From: an uncultured Acidimicrobiales bacterium
GTDB lineage: Bacteria; Actinomycetota; Acidimicrobiia; Acidimicrobiales; Bin134
Direction: 5' to 3'
NCBI GenBank assembly: GCA_951813325.1
Contig: OX638350.1
Location: forward strand, 3,019,954 to 3,083,953
Length of the DNA: 64,000 bases
The notes under the pieces were generated by a model, which searched no databases, had not been told where the DNA came from, and saw nothing but the letters and a program-made list of their open reading frames with translations. Positions 50,543-59,038 of this stretch are shown one piece after another (positions within the stretch are counted from its first letter, which is position 1; the number at the start of each line of letters is the position of its first letter). Both the position numbers and the translations under genes were made by a program.

Positions 50543-51616
50543 ATGCAGTTCCTCAACGCTCGGGAGCTTGATCAGATCCATTTCGAAGCCGCCCTACAAC
50601 TTCAGCAGCGGCTGGACATCGCCCGCGACCCGGGGATCCCCTCAACTCCAGCCAGCGAGTTGCAGGCGACTTTTGACGACAACGCCAGCGAGAACGCCCA
50701 CCACGAGCGGCTTGTGGCATTCGACGACTTAGAAGCCGTAGCAATTGGCCACTTGGAACTTCCCCGCGATCCCGCCAACGCGACTTTGGCAATCGTGGAT
50801 ATAACTCCAGTCCACAGCGACGCGTCAATGTCGGTGTTGAGCGAACTGCTAGGAATGGCACGAGCCGATGGCCGAACCTCGGTCATCGCCTGGGGCGACT
50901 GCACACCCGAAGCTGATGCATTCTGGACCGGGCTGGGAGCCGAATTGCGCTCCACCGAACAGGAGTCCGATTTGGATCTGGCCTCAGTGGACGCCGACCT
51001 GATGAGCCAGTGGATCAATGCCGCACCGGACGACATCGATTTGGTGCATTGGAAAAGACGCTGTCCCGACGAGCACATCGACGCGCTCGTTGCCACCGCC
51101 AATGCCATGAACGACGCCCCCACCGACGACCTCGAGATCGCCGACACCTTCTACGACGCAGACTTGTTGCGAGCCGACTTCGACGCCCGCGACACCTGCG
51201 GCATCGACTATCTGGGCATCCTGGCCGTCTGCCCTGACGGGTCGGCCGCAGGCGCCACCGAGGTTTTCGTCAACCGCTTCCGACCTGCCATCGCATGGCA
51301 GTGGAACACGGTCGTGCTGCCTCCCTACCGGGGCCGGGGCATCGGACGCTGGATGAAGGCAGCAATGTGGAGGCGGCTGCGCGCCGAGGCCCCCGAAGTA
51401 GCCACACTGCGCACCGGCAACGCCGAGAGCAACGCCGCTATGTTGGCCATCAACACTGAGATGGGCTTCCAACCGTCACACCTAATGGGGTGCTGGCAAG
51501 CCGACGTTCAAATGTTGAATCAGGGGATGTCGCCGTCAGCTCGGAAGCGCTCGACAGCTTCCGCGGGCCGGCCGGCGATGACGCCGTCTACCGGCAAGTC
51601 GATGAGTTCGGCGTAG
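50543..51616 (+). CDS. GNAT acetyltransferase-like protein, copy C
   Basis: 357 residues from ATG 50543 (ATG 50540 also possible). It has an N-terminal extension of about 37 residues (MQFLNARELDQIHFEAALQL) that the copy at 43820 lacks, and the same GNAT loop YRGRGIGRWMKAAMWRRL. The last 35 residues (after CWQADVQ) are read from DNA that belongs to the convergent GDPD gene and have no counterpart in the paralogue, so the natural end has probably been lost. It follows the intact oxidoreductase, the arrangement that the remnant at 41906 also once had. Confidence 0.8.
   Translation: MQFLNARELDQIHFEAALQLQQRLDIARDPGIPSTPASELQATFDDNASENAHHERLVAFDDLEAVAIGHLELPRDPANATLAIVDITPVHSDASMSVLSELLGMARADGRTSVIAWGDCTPEADAFWTGLGAELRSTEQESDLDLASVDADLMSQWINAAPDDIDLVHWKRRCPDEHIDALVATANAMNDAPTDDLEIADTFYDADLLRADFDARDTCGIDYLGILAVCPDGSAAGATEVFVNRFRPAIAWQWNTVVLPPYRGRGIGRWMKAAMWRRLRAEAPEVATLRTGNAESNAAMLAINTEMGFQPSHLMGCWQADVQMLNQGMSPSARKRSTASAGRPAMTPSTGKSMSSA
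50941..51505 (+). repeat. Long duplicated segment, partner 44161-44725
   Basis: Second copy of the 565-bp block. The similarity stops abruptly after the common CCGAC at 51505: the two genes then end in unrelated sequence, here the 3' end of the convergent GDPD-like gene. Confidence 0.85.
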
Positions 51617-52818
51617 TAGTCGGGGTGCTCTTGGTAGTCCTCGTTGGGCCACACCCACACTGCCAGACCCTCGTCGGCGGCCTTGCCCAGAAGGTCGGGG
51701 GTGAGCACGTCGAGGCCGCTGAAGGATGGGGGCACCTGCAAGATGATGTCGTTGGGGTGCAGGGGGACCGACGCAAAGGCCCACGCCGGCAGGGCATCCT
51801 GGCCGGGGCTGGTAACGACCTCGGGGGCCAGCTCCCGGAATCCGACCAGCGCCTCGTCTCTGAATGAGACGACCACCACCGAGTCGGTGCGGCCCAACTC
51901 CTCGATGTCGGCAGCCAGCACTGCTGCCATCTCGAGTATGAACTCGATGTCGTCTTCACCGTCGTCGCCCGCGGGGGTCTTGATCTCCACATCCAGCACG
52001 TGCTCGGGAAACGCCTCTGCTACCGCTCGGAATGTCTCGATCCGGAAGTCGTCAGGGCCGTATCCCGCAGGTGGGTCGATGTCGCCAGTGCGAATGCCCC
52101 GATAGGGGTAAGCCTCGGCGGCGAGGTCGTGACTGGGCCACTCCTCCGACCACCAATAGCCGTTGTCGAGTGCCTGAAGCTCCTCATAGGTCATGTCTCT
52201 GACCCGGCCGGTTCCCTCAGTCGTGCGATCGACCGTGTCGTCGTGGTGCACTACCAGCAGTCCGTCGGCCGTCATCTGCAAGTCCATCTCCAGCGCGTCC
52301 ACACCCGCGTAGGCCGCCTGGGAGAAGGCATACATAGTGGAGTGGGGCCATGAGCGGTCGCCGCCGGCGTGGCCGATGACCAGCGGCCGACCCAACGCCA
52401 ACAGATCGCTTACCGTGCTGGCCGCCGGTGTCGGGACCGGGGGAAGAACTGCCCCATCTTCGCTTCCTGGTTCTTCTTCTCCTTCTAGGGCGTCTTCTTG
52501 TGGGACTGCGTCCGATGCGTCATCAGGCTCCACTTCGGCGGGCACCGGTGCACTTGACGTCGGCGGCGCTGTGGGGGTGACGACCGGTGTCTGCTCGACT
52601 GGCTCCGGCTCTTCGCTGTCTTCTGTGGTGGTCACAGGGGTTGCGGCGGGCGTCGGGGTGGAAGCTGGGGTGGGAACCGACGATTCGGTGGCGAGTTCGG
52701 CGCTCGGAGCACTGTCGTCTCCTCCCCCGCACGCCGCCAACAGCATTCCTACGACGGCCAGCACAAGCAGAATGAGCACAAGCGGAAACCGCGCCGCCTT
52801 CCTCGTCATTCGAGGCAC
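51520..52818 (-). CDS. Glycerophosphodiester phosphodiesterase-like lipoprotein
   Basis: 432 residues. A lipoprotein signal (LVLAVVGMLLAAC) is followed by a Thr/Pro/Glu-rich linker of about 110 residues and a GDPD barrel: VIGHAGGDRSWPHSTMYAF, VDALEMDLQMTADGLLVVHH and DDTVDRTTEGTGRVRDMTY. In classical enzymes the first block reads HRG...PENT; here it is HAG...PHST, so the Arg and one metal-binding Glu are replaced. This variant may keep activity with a His ligand or use another phosphodiester. The protein is anchored outside the cell. Its 3' end overlaps the acetyltransferase gene by 97 bases. Confidence 0.8.
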   Translation of the reverse strand: MPRMTRKAARFPLVLILLVLAVVGMLLAACGGGDDSAPSAELATESSVPTPASTPTPAATPVTTTEDSEEPEPVEQTPVVTPTAPPTSSAPVPAEVEPDDASDAVPQEDALEGEEEPGSEDGAVLPPVPTPAASTVSDLLALGRPLVIGHAGGDRSWPHSTMYAFSQAAYAGVDALEMDLQMTADGLLVVHHDDTVDRTTEGTGRVRDMTYEELQALDNGYWWSEEWPSHDLAAEAYPYRGIRTGDIDPPAGYGPDDFRIETFRAVAEAFPEHVLDVEIKTPAGDDGEDDIEFILEMAAVLAADIEELGRTDSVVVVSFRDEALVGFRELAPEVVTSPGQDALPAWAFASVPLHPNDIILQVPPSFSGLDVLTPDLLGKAADEGLAVWVWPNEDYQEHPDYYAELIDLPVDGVIAGRPAEAVERFRADGDIP

Positions 52819-52876
52819 GCCAGCATTCTATAAGGGCTGCGGAGAACTTCAGCGTGCGAGTGTCACGCGGCCGCGA

Positions 52877-53347
52877 TTACTCCCCGAGTTGAGACTGAAG
52901 GTAGCGCTCGACGCCGATGTCGGCGATCACCCGCTGCTGGGTCTCGATCCAGTCGAGGTGCTCTTCTTCACCTACTAACAGGTGCTCCAGGAGCTCCCTA
53001 GTACCGGCGTCGCCTTCTTCCAAGGTCATTTCGATGCCCCGGCGGTACCGGTCCACTGCGGCGACCTCTAGGGCAAGGTCCAACTCCAGTTGCTCGAGCA
53101 CGGTCTCGCCCACCATCACGGTCCCGAGCCGCTGCAAGTTGGGCAATCCCTCCAACAGCAAGATGCGGTCCATCAGCTTCTCGGCATCTCGCATTTCGTC
53201 GATGGATTCCTCGCGGTACTTGTCAGCCAGTCGCTTCCACCCCCAGTTCTCGCACAACTTGGAGTGCACGAAATACTGGTTGATGGCAGTCAACTCAGCG
53301 GTGAGGATTTCGTTGAGAAGCCCAACGACTTCCGGGGAACCTTGCAT
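52877..53347 (-). CDS. bfr: Bacterioferritin (variant ferroxidase site)
   Basis: 156 residues, aligning without gaps to E. coli Bfr numbering. Ferroxidase ligands Glu18, Glu51, Glu94, Glu127 and His130 are present, as is the haem ligand Met52, but position 54, normally His, is Asp (DEMRDAEKLMDRIL). Bfr stores iron as a ferric core in a 24-mer. It is the last gene of an operon with a Bfd-like ferredoxin, which fits iron storage and release. The substitution might alter, not abolish, iron oxidation. Confidence 0.92.
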   Translation of the reverse strand: MQGSPEVVGLLNEILTAELTAINQYFVHSKLCENWGWKRLADKYREESIDEMRDAEKLMDRILLLEGLPNLQRLGTVMVGETVLEQLELDLALEVAAVDRYRRGIEMTLEEGDAGTRELLEHLLVGEEEHLDWIETQQRVIADIGVERYLQSQLGE

Positions 53348-53356
53348 TGGGCGATG

Positions 53357-53557
53357 CTAACCGGGAATGCCCACCAAGACCGGCGTACCCCGCTCCATGG
53401 GACTCTGCTCCAGCAGGTTCTCGATGACATCCAGGCATCGACCGCAGTCGCCGCCTGCCCCGCACTCATCAGTGATGTCGTCCACGGTAAACGACTTCTC
53501 GGCGAACATGCTCTTGATGAACTCGGCGTTGATGGCCTTGCAGTGGCAAACAACCAT
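53357..53557 (-). CDS. bfd: Bacterioferritin-associated ferredoxin (Bfd-like)
   Basis: 66 residues with Cys4, Cys6, Cys38 and Cys41, the exact spacing of the [2Fe-2S] ligands in E. coli Bfd (MVVCHCKAIN, CGAGGDCGRC). Bfd docks on bacterioferritin and passes electrons to its haem to release stored iron. It lies 9 bases before bfr and overlaps the previous gene by one base, so storage and release are co-expressed. Confidence 0.9.
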   Translation of the reverse strand: MVVCHCKAINAEFIKSMFAEKSFTVDDITDECGAGGDCGRCLDVIENLLEQSPMERGTPVLVGIPG

Positions 53558-53895
53558 CAGCGCTCACCCACCAGCACGAAGAGGGGATTGCCGATCTGGC
53601 CCATACCGAGAGCCACCGACAGCGGGACTCGGCGGATAACCGGAAGGCGGTGTCCCAAACCTTGAACTGTGCAGCTCACCCGGTGAGAGTCGACGCAGAT
53701 GTCCACCCGGTGGATGCGGCGAAACGTCCCTTGCCAGCCCTTGGCCCGGTCCACATCAGGAACGGCGTCAACGGCAACCTCTTTCTGGCCGCAGCAGCAG
53801 TCGAAGGTCAAGTCCGTGGAGGTCTCGTTGGGAGTGATGCGGATCACTGGGCCCCGCATGTGCTCCCTAGCCTCTTTGGTGTCTAGAACATTCAA
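53557..53895 (-). CDS. Protein of unknown function heading the iron-storage operon
   Basis: 112 residues from ATG 53895. A CCC triplet (DLTFDCCCGQKEV) and a further Cys in RVSCTVQGLG suggest metal or disulfide chemistry, and the fold looks mainly beta. No named family recognised. Its position as first gene behind the iron-type box and in front of bfd and bfr suggests a role in iron handling, by context only. Confidence 0.62.
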   Translation of the reverse strand: MNVLDTKEAREHMRGPVIRITPNETSTDLTFDCCCGQKEVAVDAVPDVDRAKGWQGTFRRIHRVDICVDSHRVSCTVQGLGHRLPVIRRVPLSVALGMGQIGNPLFVLVGER

Positions 53896-53935
53896 TGGCC
53901 TTGTCCTCTGATGCCTCTGCCATCAACAGGTTGGG

Positions 53936-53950
53936 TTAAGTACGCCTAAC
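53936..53950. promoter_or_regulatory. 15-bp box shared by the two iron operons (storage operon)
   Basis: TTAAGTACGCCTAAC lies 41 bases before the storage operon start. The identical 15-mer, in inverse orientation, lies at 58992-59006 before the imelysin operon. Its TTAGG core resembles DtxR/IdeR-type iron boxes, although it is not a clean match to the 19-bp consensus. Confidence 0.65.
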
Positions 53951-53973
53951 GATAGGTAGAAAGGCTAGTGATT

Positions 53974-55392
53974 TCAAGGCGGACCAAAATTTCCCAGAAT
54001 CCACCCCGCAGGGGTCGGTGTTCGGGGCCGTGCCGCCAAGTCCACCGTCGGGTCCACTATGGGGTGGGGAGGCCGGCCGTTCATCGACACCCACACATCG
54101 GCCCGAACCTCCACATCGGGTACTCCCTGATCCCGATAGTGCCGGGCCAAGAGATGGGCGGTGGCGTGAATGAGGTCGGGACGAACCGCAGCCTGCTCGG
54201 CTTGCCAGTCGGTCAAGACCAATCGGGGACTGGCCTGCCAAGTATGTCCAGTCGCCGGATCAGTGATCCGATATTCGGCATAACCGGCCTTTTCGGTCAC
54301 CATGACCCGCCAAGACCAGTAATACCCCTCCTCGGTCCACCGCACATTCCCGGCGTAGGCGTAGTGGCGAAGCGGCAACGCCAACTCCAGCAAAGCCAAA
54401 ACAATGAGCACCACCACCACCGGCTTAGCCACTCTCGCAACTTCGCCCGACTTTGCCATCAATGGCTTGGGGGTGGGCGCAGAAGAAGTCGACCACAAGC
54501 GCCCTGGCCAGTCCGGAGCGAAGAACACCAGGGTGCCCACGATCATCACCCAGGGGAACACGCCGATCTGGAACAGAACACCGGTTATGAGGTGGAACCC
54601 GACTACCGTCCCGTAGGCCCAGGGCCGGGATCTCCGCCACAGCAGCCAGCCCACGATGGTCAGGTCGAAAAACGCCCCCGCCCAACTGGCTGCATACGCC
54701 AGCACTGGCTCGTCCAACAATGACCCGACGATGGGCAAGTGCGTGCGATCGGCCAGCCAAAGGCGCATGGGCTGGGCCCGCAGCAGCCAGTCGCCGTTTA
54801 GCTTGGCCACGCCGGCGAACAGATAGACCACGGCGATCTGGGCTCTAAGGGCCCACACCACTCCCGCAGGCACGAATCGGGCGGGCATAACTCGTCCCTG
54901 CCGGGAATCCAACGACCAGCGGTGGTGGACTGGCAACAGCACCAGCAGCAGCCCAGCCAGGGTGACGTACCAATAGTGGTTGAGATAGAGGGCTGCGTCG
55001 ATCAGCTCGGTGTAGGCAAATCCGACCACGAACAGCGCTGCCGCCAGACGGTGGCGATAGCCGAGGGCAATGCACGCACCCAACAGAGCCAGCACCGCTA
55101 CATGCAAGTGCAGCCACGGCGATGGCCAAGGCTGCACCCAGCCGAAGCCCGGATAGGTCAAGTGGTGCTCGGGCTCAAGATAGAGGCTGTCCACCCAGCC
55201 CTTGGCCAGAAACCGCACCGAGCTGTACACCGCCAACAACCCGAAGCCAATGCGGAACACCGCCACCGAGTCAGCCGACACTGGCCGACAGGCGGCCGTC
55301 GCCAACCGATTAGCGGTCGATCGGCCTGCCGGGCTGAGCGCAGCCCGGCTCCCAACCTTCGAATCAGCCGGAGCTGTCGCCGTCAGCGTCAC
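53974..55392 (-). CDS. HTTM-domain membrane protein (vitamin-K-dependent carboxylase-like)
   Basis: 472 residues with several membrane helices. FRIGFGLLAVYSSVRFLAKG, YLEPEHHLTYPGFGWVQPWP, LNHYWYVTLAGLLLVLLPVH and LRAQIAVVYLFAGVAKLNGDW are characteristic of the HTTM family related to gamma-glutamyl carboxylase. After the helices a soluble domain of about 110 residues follows. Such genes often accompany imelysin and DUF1111 genes in iron-linked operons; its chemistry there is unknown. It is the last gene of that operon and overlaps the second imelysin gene by 29 bases. Confidence 0.85.
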   Translation of the reverse strand: MTLTATAPADSKVGSRAALSPAGRSTANRLATAACRPVSADSVAVFRIGFGLLAVYSSVRFLAKGWVDSLYLEPEHHLTYPGFGWVQPWPSPWLHLHVAVLALLGACIALGYRHRLAAALFVVGFAYTELIDAALYLNHYWYVTLAGLLLVLLPVHHRWSLDSRQGRVMPARFVPAGVVWALRAQIAVVYLFAGVAKLNGDWLLRAQPMRLWLADRTHLPIVGSLLDEPVLAYAASWAGAFFDLTIVGWLLWRRSRPWAYGTVVGFHLITGVLFQIGVFPWVMIVGTLVFFAPDWPGRLWSTSSAPTPKPLMAKSGEVARVAKPVVVVLIVLALLELALPLRHYAYAGNVRWTEEGYYWSWRVMVTEKAGYAEYRITDPATGHTWQASPRLVLTDWQAEQAAVRPDLIHATAHLLARHYRDQGVPDVEVRADVWVSMNGRPPHPIVDPTVDLAARPRTPTPAGWILGNFGPP

Positions 55393-56410
55393 TGAACCCG
55401 ATCACCACACCGAGCCGACTCACTACTTCGGTGGCCACCGTGATCTGAACGACCTTGATGGCGTCGCGAGCCTCGATCACCGTCTCTGGAGAGTTCACAA
55501 CCGCTTGCCGCAACGGCGGTTGAACAGAGTCCACCGCCCCATAGGCCGCATTGAACTGCTCCACCAGCCGCTCGGTCAGCTCGCCTCCCAGCAGCGGTGA
55601 CAGTCCCTCTCGATCATCTCCCGCGCCCACCAGCACTGCCCGCGCCCCATCCAACCGATGGCGAAGATCGTCAACCCCGGCGCCCGCTGGACCCTCGTCG
55701 ATGGCCGTGGGGTCGGCCTCCCGGCTCATGGCCCCCAGGGCGTTGCCCAGCTCCAAATCGGTGATGGCTTCCAGCAAGAACAACGTGTCGTTGACCACCG
55801 AGTCGATTCCGTCGTTCTCCGCGTCGCCAAACTGGTCGCGATACGGGTCGCCTTCCTCCCAGCCGACCGTCCAGTCCTCCCCGAGCTGATCGGCCTCGTT
55901 GGCAATCACCTCGGCAACACCCGTCAAGAACTGGCACCGGCGGGGGTCTTCGAGGGCGGAGAGGGCCTCGTCGCCAGCCCCCAAGACGTATTCCACCGCA
56001 CCCAGGCCCCGCTGGTCGGCCCCGATGCGGCTCGACAAGCGCTCATAGTCCAGCTCAATCGATGTGTCGGCGATGAGATCCTCAATCTCTTGGTCGGCCA
56101 CCGGCCAGCGCACCGCCGCCCACGACCTCCGGTCCATCACCGGCCCGACCCACACCGCTTCGGTGCGAGACCAGCTGCGTCGAGTCGCGGCCAAGGCATC
56201 CCGGGCCCCAGCCAGCGAGGCCGAGTCCAGAGCCCCGCACAAATCCGACACCGACTCCTCCAGCGCCGCGGCATCGGATTGGAGCTGCTGGTACGCCGGC
56301 ACGATGAAGCCGTCGGCCAAATCGCCCAGAACTGAGGAGCGAGACGGCGTCCCTCCCCCGCACGCGGCCATCAGCACCGCCGCAACTGCGAGCGCCCATG
56401 CTTGTCTCAC
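55364..56410 (-). CDS. Imelysin-family lipoprotein 2 (motif variant)
   Basis: 348 residues, GTG start overlapping the DUF1111 stop as GTGA. The signal ends at Cys17 (AAVLMAAC). The body matches imelysin/insulin-cleaving-membrane-protease-like proteins (TRRSWSRTEAVWVGPVMD, RSWAAVRWPVADQEIEDLI), but the GxHxxE motif is replaced by GLGAVEYVL, with Gly where the other imelysin has His. The metal-binding role of that His is therefore missing. A long open frame upstream to 57031 runs through the DUF1111 gene in another frame and is not coding. Confidence 0.82.
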   Translation of the reverse strand: MRQAWALAVAAVLMAACGGGTPSRSSVLGDLADGFIVPAYQQLQSDAAALEESVSDLCGALDSASLAGARDALAATRRSWSRTEAVWVGPVMDRRSWAAVRWPVADQEIEDLIADTSIELDYERLSSRIGADQRGLGAVEYVLGAGDEALSALEDPRRCQFLTGVAEVIANEADQLGEDWTVGWEEGDPYRDQFGDAENDGIDSVVNDTLFLLEAITDLELGNALGAMSREADPTAIDEGPAGAGVDDLRHRLDGARAVLVGAGDDREGLSPLLGGELTERLVEQFNAAYGAVDSVQPPLRQAVVNSPETVIEARDAIKVVQITVATEVVSRLGVVIGFSDADGDSSG

Positions 56411-57792
56411 AACGCCTCCAAGAATGCGATAAGAGCGGCCCGCTGCTCGGGGTCGGCCAACCGGAACGCATCTTTGGCCTCCTCGCCCTCCCCGCCGTGC
56501 CACAAGATGGCCTCTTCCAGGGTGCGGGCTCGACCGTCGTGCAACAGGAACCGCTCGCCGTTGATGGCTTCGATCAGCCCGATACCCCACAGCGGCGGCG
56601 TACGCCATTCGCGGCCGGATGCCGCGAAGTCCTCCCGACCGTCGGCCAGCCCCTCGCCCATGTCGTGCAACAAGAGGTCGGTGTAGGGGTGGATGGTCTG
56701 CTCGGACAAAGCGGCGATATCGACAATCCCGGTTTGGTGGGTGACCGTGTGGCACGACGCGCAGCCGAACTCCTCGAACAGCCGAGCCCCCGACCGGACC
56801 GGCTCGGTGTCGGCCCCCCGCATGGCCGGCACCGACAGGGTGCGGGTGTAGATGGTGACCGCCCCCAGCCGGGACTCGGTGATCTCCGGGGAGCCGCCGG
56901 TGAGGGCCTCGGAACAGGCGGTTTGGCCTCCCGGACAGTTCTCGTCCGGATGCAGCGAGGAGGTGATGCCGAGGTCGCCGTGGAATGCGCCGGCCGCCTG
57001 CTGTTCGACGGTAGCCACGTTGGCCTTCCACCCGAAGCGGCCCAGCGCCGGCACACCTAGCCGACCATCCCAGACGATGTTGGCCCGACCGGAAATCCCG
57101 TCACCATCTGCGTCGTCGGGATCGGAGAGAGCCATGATCGCCTCTGCCGGGATGGCTTCCAGCAACCCCATGCCGATCACCTGCGGAGCCAGCCGGGGGC
57201 TGGTGCGGATATCGGCGGCCAGCGGCCCGAAGGCCAAATCGGTGATCTCTAAGGATGGCATCCGCAGCTCGTAGCCGGTGCCGTCGCCGTAGGTGCCGTT
57301 GATGGTCTCATACGACACCCGAACCACTCCCTCGGCGGGCACGCCCAGCACCGACCGGTCTTGGAGCTGGCCGCCATAGCGGGGATCGGGGAGAGGACCC
57401 CCGGTGCGGGCATCGGCACCGGGGATAGACAGCCGGATCAACAGTCCGGGGTGCGCCCCCGCATGGGAGGGGAGGGGGGGCGCACCCCGGCCGTCGAGGA
57501 CGTGGCACGACGAGCACGCTTGGGCGTTGAAGGTCGGTCCCAATCCGTCCCTGGCCTCGGTGGATGCCGGGGCCGTCACCCAGTTCTGAGTGAAGAAGCT
57601 GTCGCCCACCTCAAAGGCGCGGCGCTCAGCGGTGGTCAAATTCGGAGCCGGCAGGCTGAACGAGTTGCGACTTGCGTCTATCCGAGTGGTCTCACCCCCG
57701 AGATTCGGGTCAAGCGTGAAGCTGTCCGAGCCGCAGGTCGCGGCAGTCAAGAGCCCGGCCAGAGCCAGAACTGCCGCGACCCATCGAATCAT
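56407..57792 (-). CDS. DUF1111 di-haem cytochrome-like protein
   Basis: 461 residues with an N-terminal export signal. Two c-type haem motifs are visible: CSSCH at 93-97 (FNAQACSSCHVLDGRG) and CASCH further on (EEFGCASCHTVTHQTG). The block GRFGWKANVATVEQQAAGAF is characteristic of the DUF1111 (thiol-oxidoreductase-like) family, distant relatives of di-haem peroxidases. It lies between two imelysin genes, the known arrangement for a putative periplasmic iron-uptake system in which it may reduce or oxidise iron. Confidence 0.87.
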   Translation of the reverse strand: MIRWVAAVLALAGLLTAATCGSDSFTLDPNLGGETTRIDASRNSFSLPAPNLTTAERRAFEVGDSFFTQNWVTAPASTEARDGLGPTFNAQACSSCHVLDGRGAPPLPSHAGAHPGLLIRLSIPGADARTGGPLPDPRYGGQLQDRSVLGVPAEGVVRVSYETINGTYGDGTGYELRMPSLEITDLAFGPLAADIRTSPRLAPQVIGMGLLEAIPAEAIMALSDPDDADGDGISGRANIVWDGRLGVPALGRFGWKANVATVEQQAAGAFHGDLGITSSLHPDENCPGGQTACSEALTGGSPEITESRLGAVTIYTRTLSVPAMRGADTEPVRSGARLFEEFGCASCHTVTHQTGIVDIAALSEQTIHPYTDLLLHDMGEGLADGREDFAASGREWRTPPLWGIGLIEAINGERFLLHDGRARTLEEAILWHGGEGEEAKDAFRLADPEQRAALIAFLEAL

Positions 57793-57801
57793 TCCCCGTT
57801 G

Positions 57802-58983
57802 TTAGCTGACGTTGATCGTGATACCCAAAGCCTCTGCGGCGGCCACGATGGTGTCAGTCTGGGTTTCCAAGGCCTCGATGGTCGCCAGCACTGACTGCCG
57901 ACCCGGATCGTTGTCGGATACCCCGTCGCGCAGGTGCTGGTCGAACGGTGCGGGGATGTTGCGGGCCAAATTGATGCTGGCCGAAACCTCGGTGCGGAGC
58001 TGGTGGGCCAGAGCCGAGTCCTCAGCGGAAATCACATCCAGGAGACCTACGCCGGAGACACCGCCGGGGTAGCTGCCCAACAGCACCATCTCCACGCCTC
58101 GGGCGTTGCCGATGATGTCAACAGTGGTGTTGTCGGAGAAGCAGGAGTGCTCGTCTTCTTGGGATCGCTCGGTATAGGCCACGGTCATGCGCTCGCCGGC
58201 CAGCTCGCCTCTGGACATCTCGCCGATGCCGGTGAAGGCCAATCGCAGGGCCTCGTCGACATCCAACGCCTCATAACTGGCCCGGTAGTTGTTGCGACCG
58301 GGTGCCCAGGCATCGACCAGTTCCTGCAAGTGATCGATTAGCTGGTTGCTGGCTGCCGCCAGATAGGCGGCTCGGCGGTCGGCGTTGGGTGCGGTGGTGT
58401 AGTCCGACGCCGGGCGGTTGCCGGTGCCGTTGGGGTCGAGGTCTTGGCCCCAGAGCAAGAACTCGATGGCATGCCACCCGGTGGAGACGTTGGCCTCGCC
58501 GCCCACCTCGTTCAGCTCCACGATCACTTCGGGGGTGATCTCGGGATAGGCGGACGCCTTGTTGACAATGCCGGCGTCGGGATCGCCATCTACGTAGTCG
58601 ATATAGGCCTCATCCAGCGGCCAGGCGTTGATGAGCCCTTCTGTTCCGGTCTCCTCGTCGTCGATGGGACCGCCGTAGAAACGAAAAACCTCCGTGGGCC
58701 CGTAGTCCACTCGGGCTACCAACCAGGCCCGGCGAGCCGCCTCCAGCGTCTCCTCCGACGGAGAGGCCAAGAACGCATCGATGGCCGCATCCATAGCCTC
58801 AGCCGAGTACAGGCTGGCACCATACGCAGAGTGGACCCCTTCGGCATAGGTTTCCACTGCGTCCTGTCGGGAGACATCAATCGAAGACGAAACGTCGTCA
58901 TCGCCGCAACCGGCAGCCAGCAGCATGAAAGCCGCTGCCAGTGACACGACGCGGACAAATATCTGAGAGTTGAATTTTGGCAT
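57802..58983 (-). CDS. Imelysin-family lipoprotein 1
   Basis: 393 residues. Lipoprotein signal with lipobox LLAAGC (Cys26). The peptidase-M75/imelysin marks include the RAAWLVARVDYGPTEVFRFY-like segment (RRAWLVARVDYGPTEVFRF), DEAYIDYVDG and the GxHxxE motif STGWHAIEFLLWGQD. Imelysins bind iron in the periplasm or on the cell surface, although they were first named as peptidases. It is the first gene of the operon imelysin-DUF1111-imelysin-HTTM and is preceded by two tandem iron-type boxes. Confidence 0.9.
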   Translation of the reverse strand: MPKFNSQIFVRVVSLAAAFMLLAAGCGDDDVSSSIDVSRQDAVETYAEGVHSAYGASLYSAEAMDAAIDAFLASPSEETLEAARRAWLVARVDYGPTEVFRFYGGPIDDEETGTEGLINAWPLDEAYIDYVDGDPDAGIVNKASAYPEITPEVIVELNEVGGEANVSTGWHAIEFLLWGQDLDPNGTGNRPASDYTTAPNADRRAAYLAAASNQLIDHLQELVDAWAPGRNNYRASYEALDVDEALRLAFTGIGEMSRGELAGERMTVAYTERSQEDEHSCFSDNTTVDIIGNARGVEMVLLGSYPGGVSGVGLLDVISAEDSALAHQLRTEVSASINLARNIPAPFDQHLRDGVSDNDPGRQSVLATIEALETQTDTIVAAAEALGITINVS

Positions 58984-58991
58984 GCAGCGAT

Positions 58992-59026
58992 GTTAGGCGT
59001 ACTTAATTGTCTTAGGTAAACTTAAC
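58992..59026. promoter_or_regulatory. Tandem iron-type boxes before the imelysin operon
   Basis: GTTAGGCGTACTTAA (58992-59006) is the inverse of the box at 53936-53950; TTAGGTAAACTTAAC (59012-59026) is a second related copy 20 bp further. Both lie within 45 bp of the operon start, so a repressor bound there would block transcription. Confidence 0.65.
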
Positions 59027-59038
59027 AGCCACTATTAA

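Noticed and set aside
56411..57031. N-terminal extension of the second imelysin gene
   Set aside because: Arg-rich out-of-frame reading of the DUF1111 gene; the lipoprotein signal fixes the start at GTG 56410.
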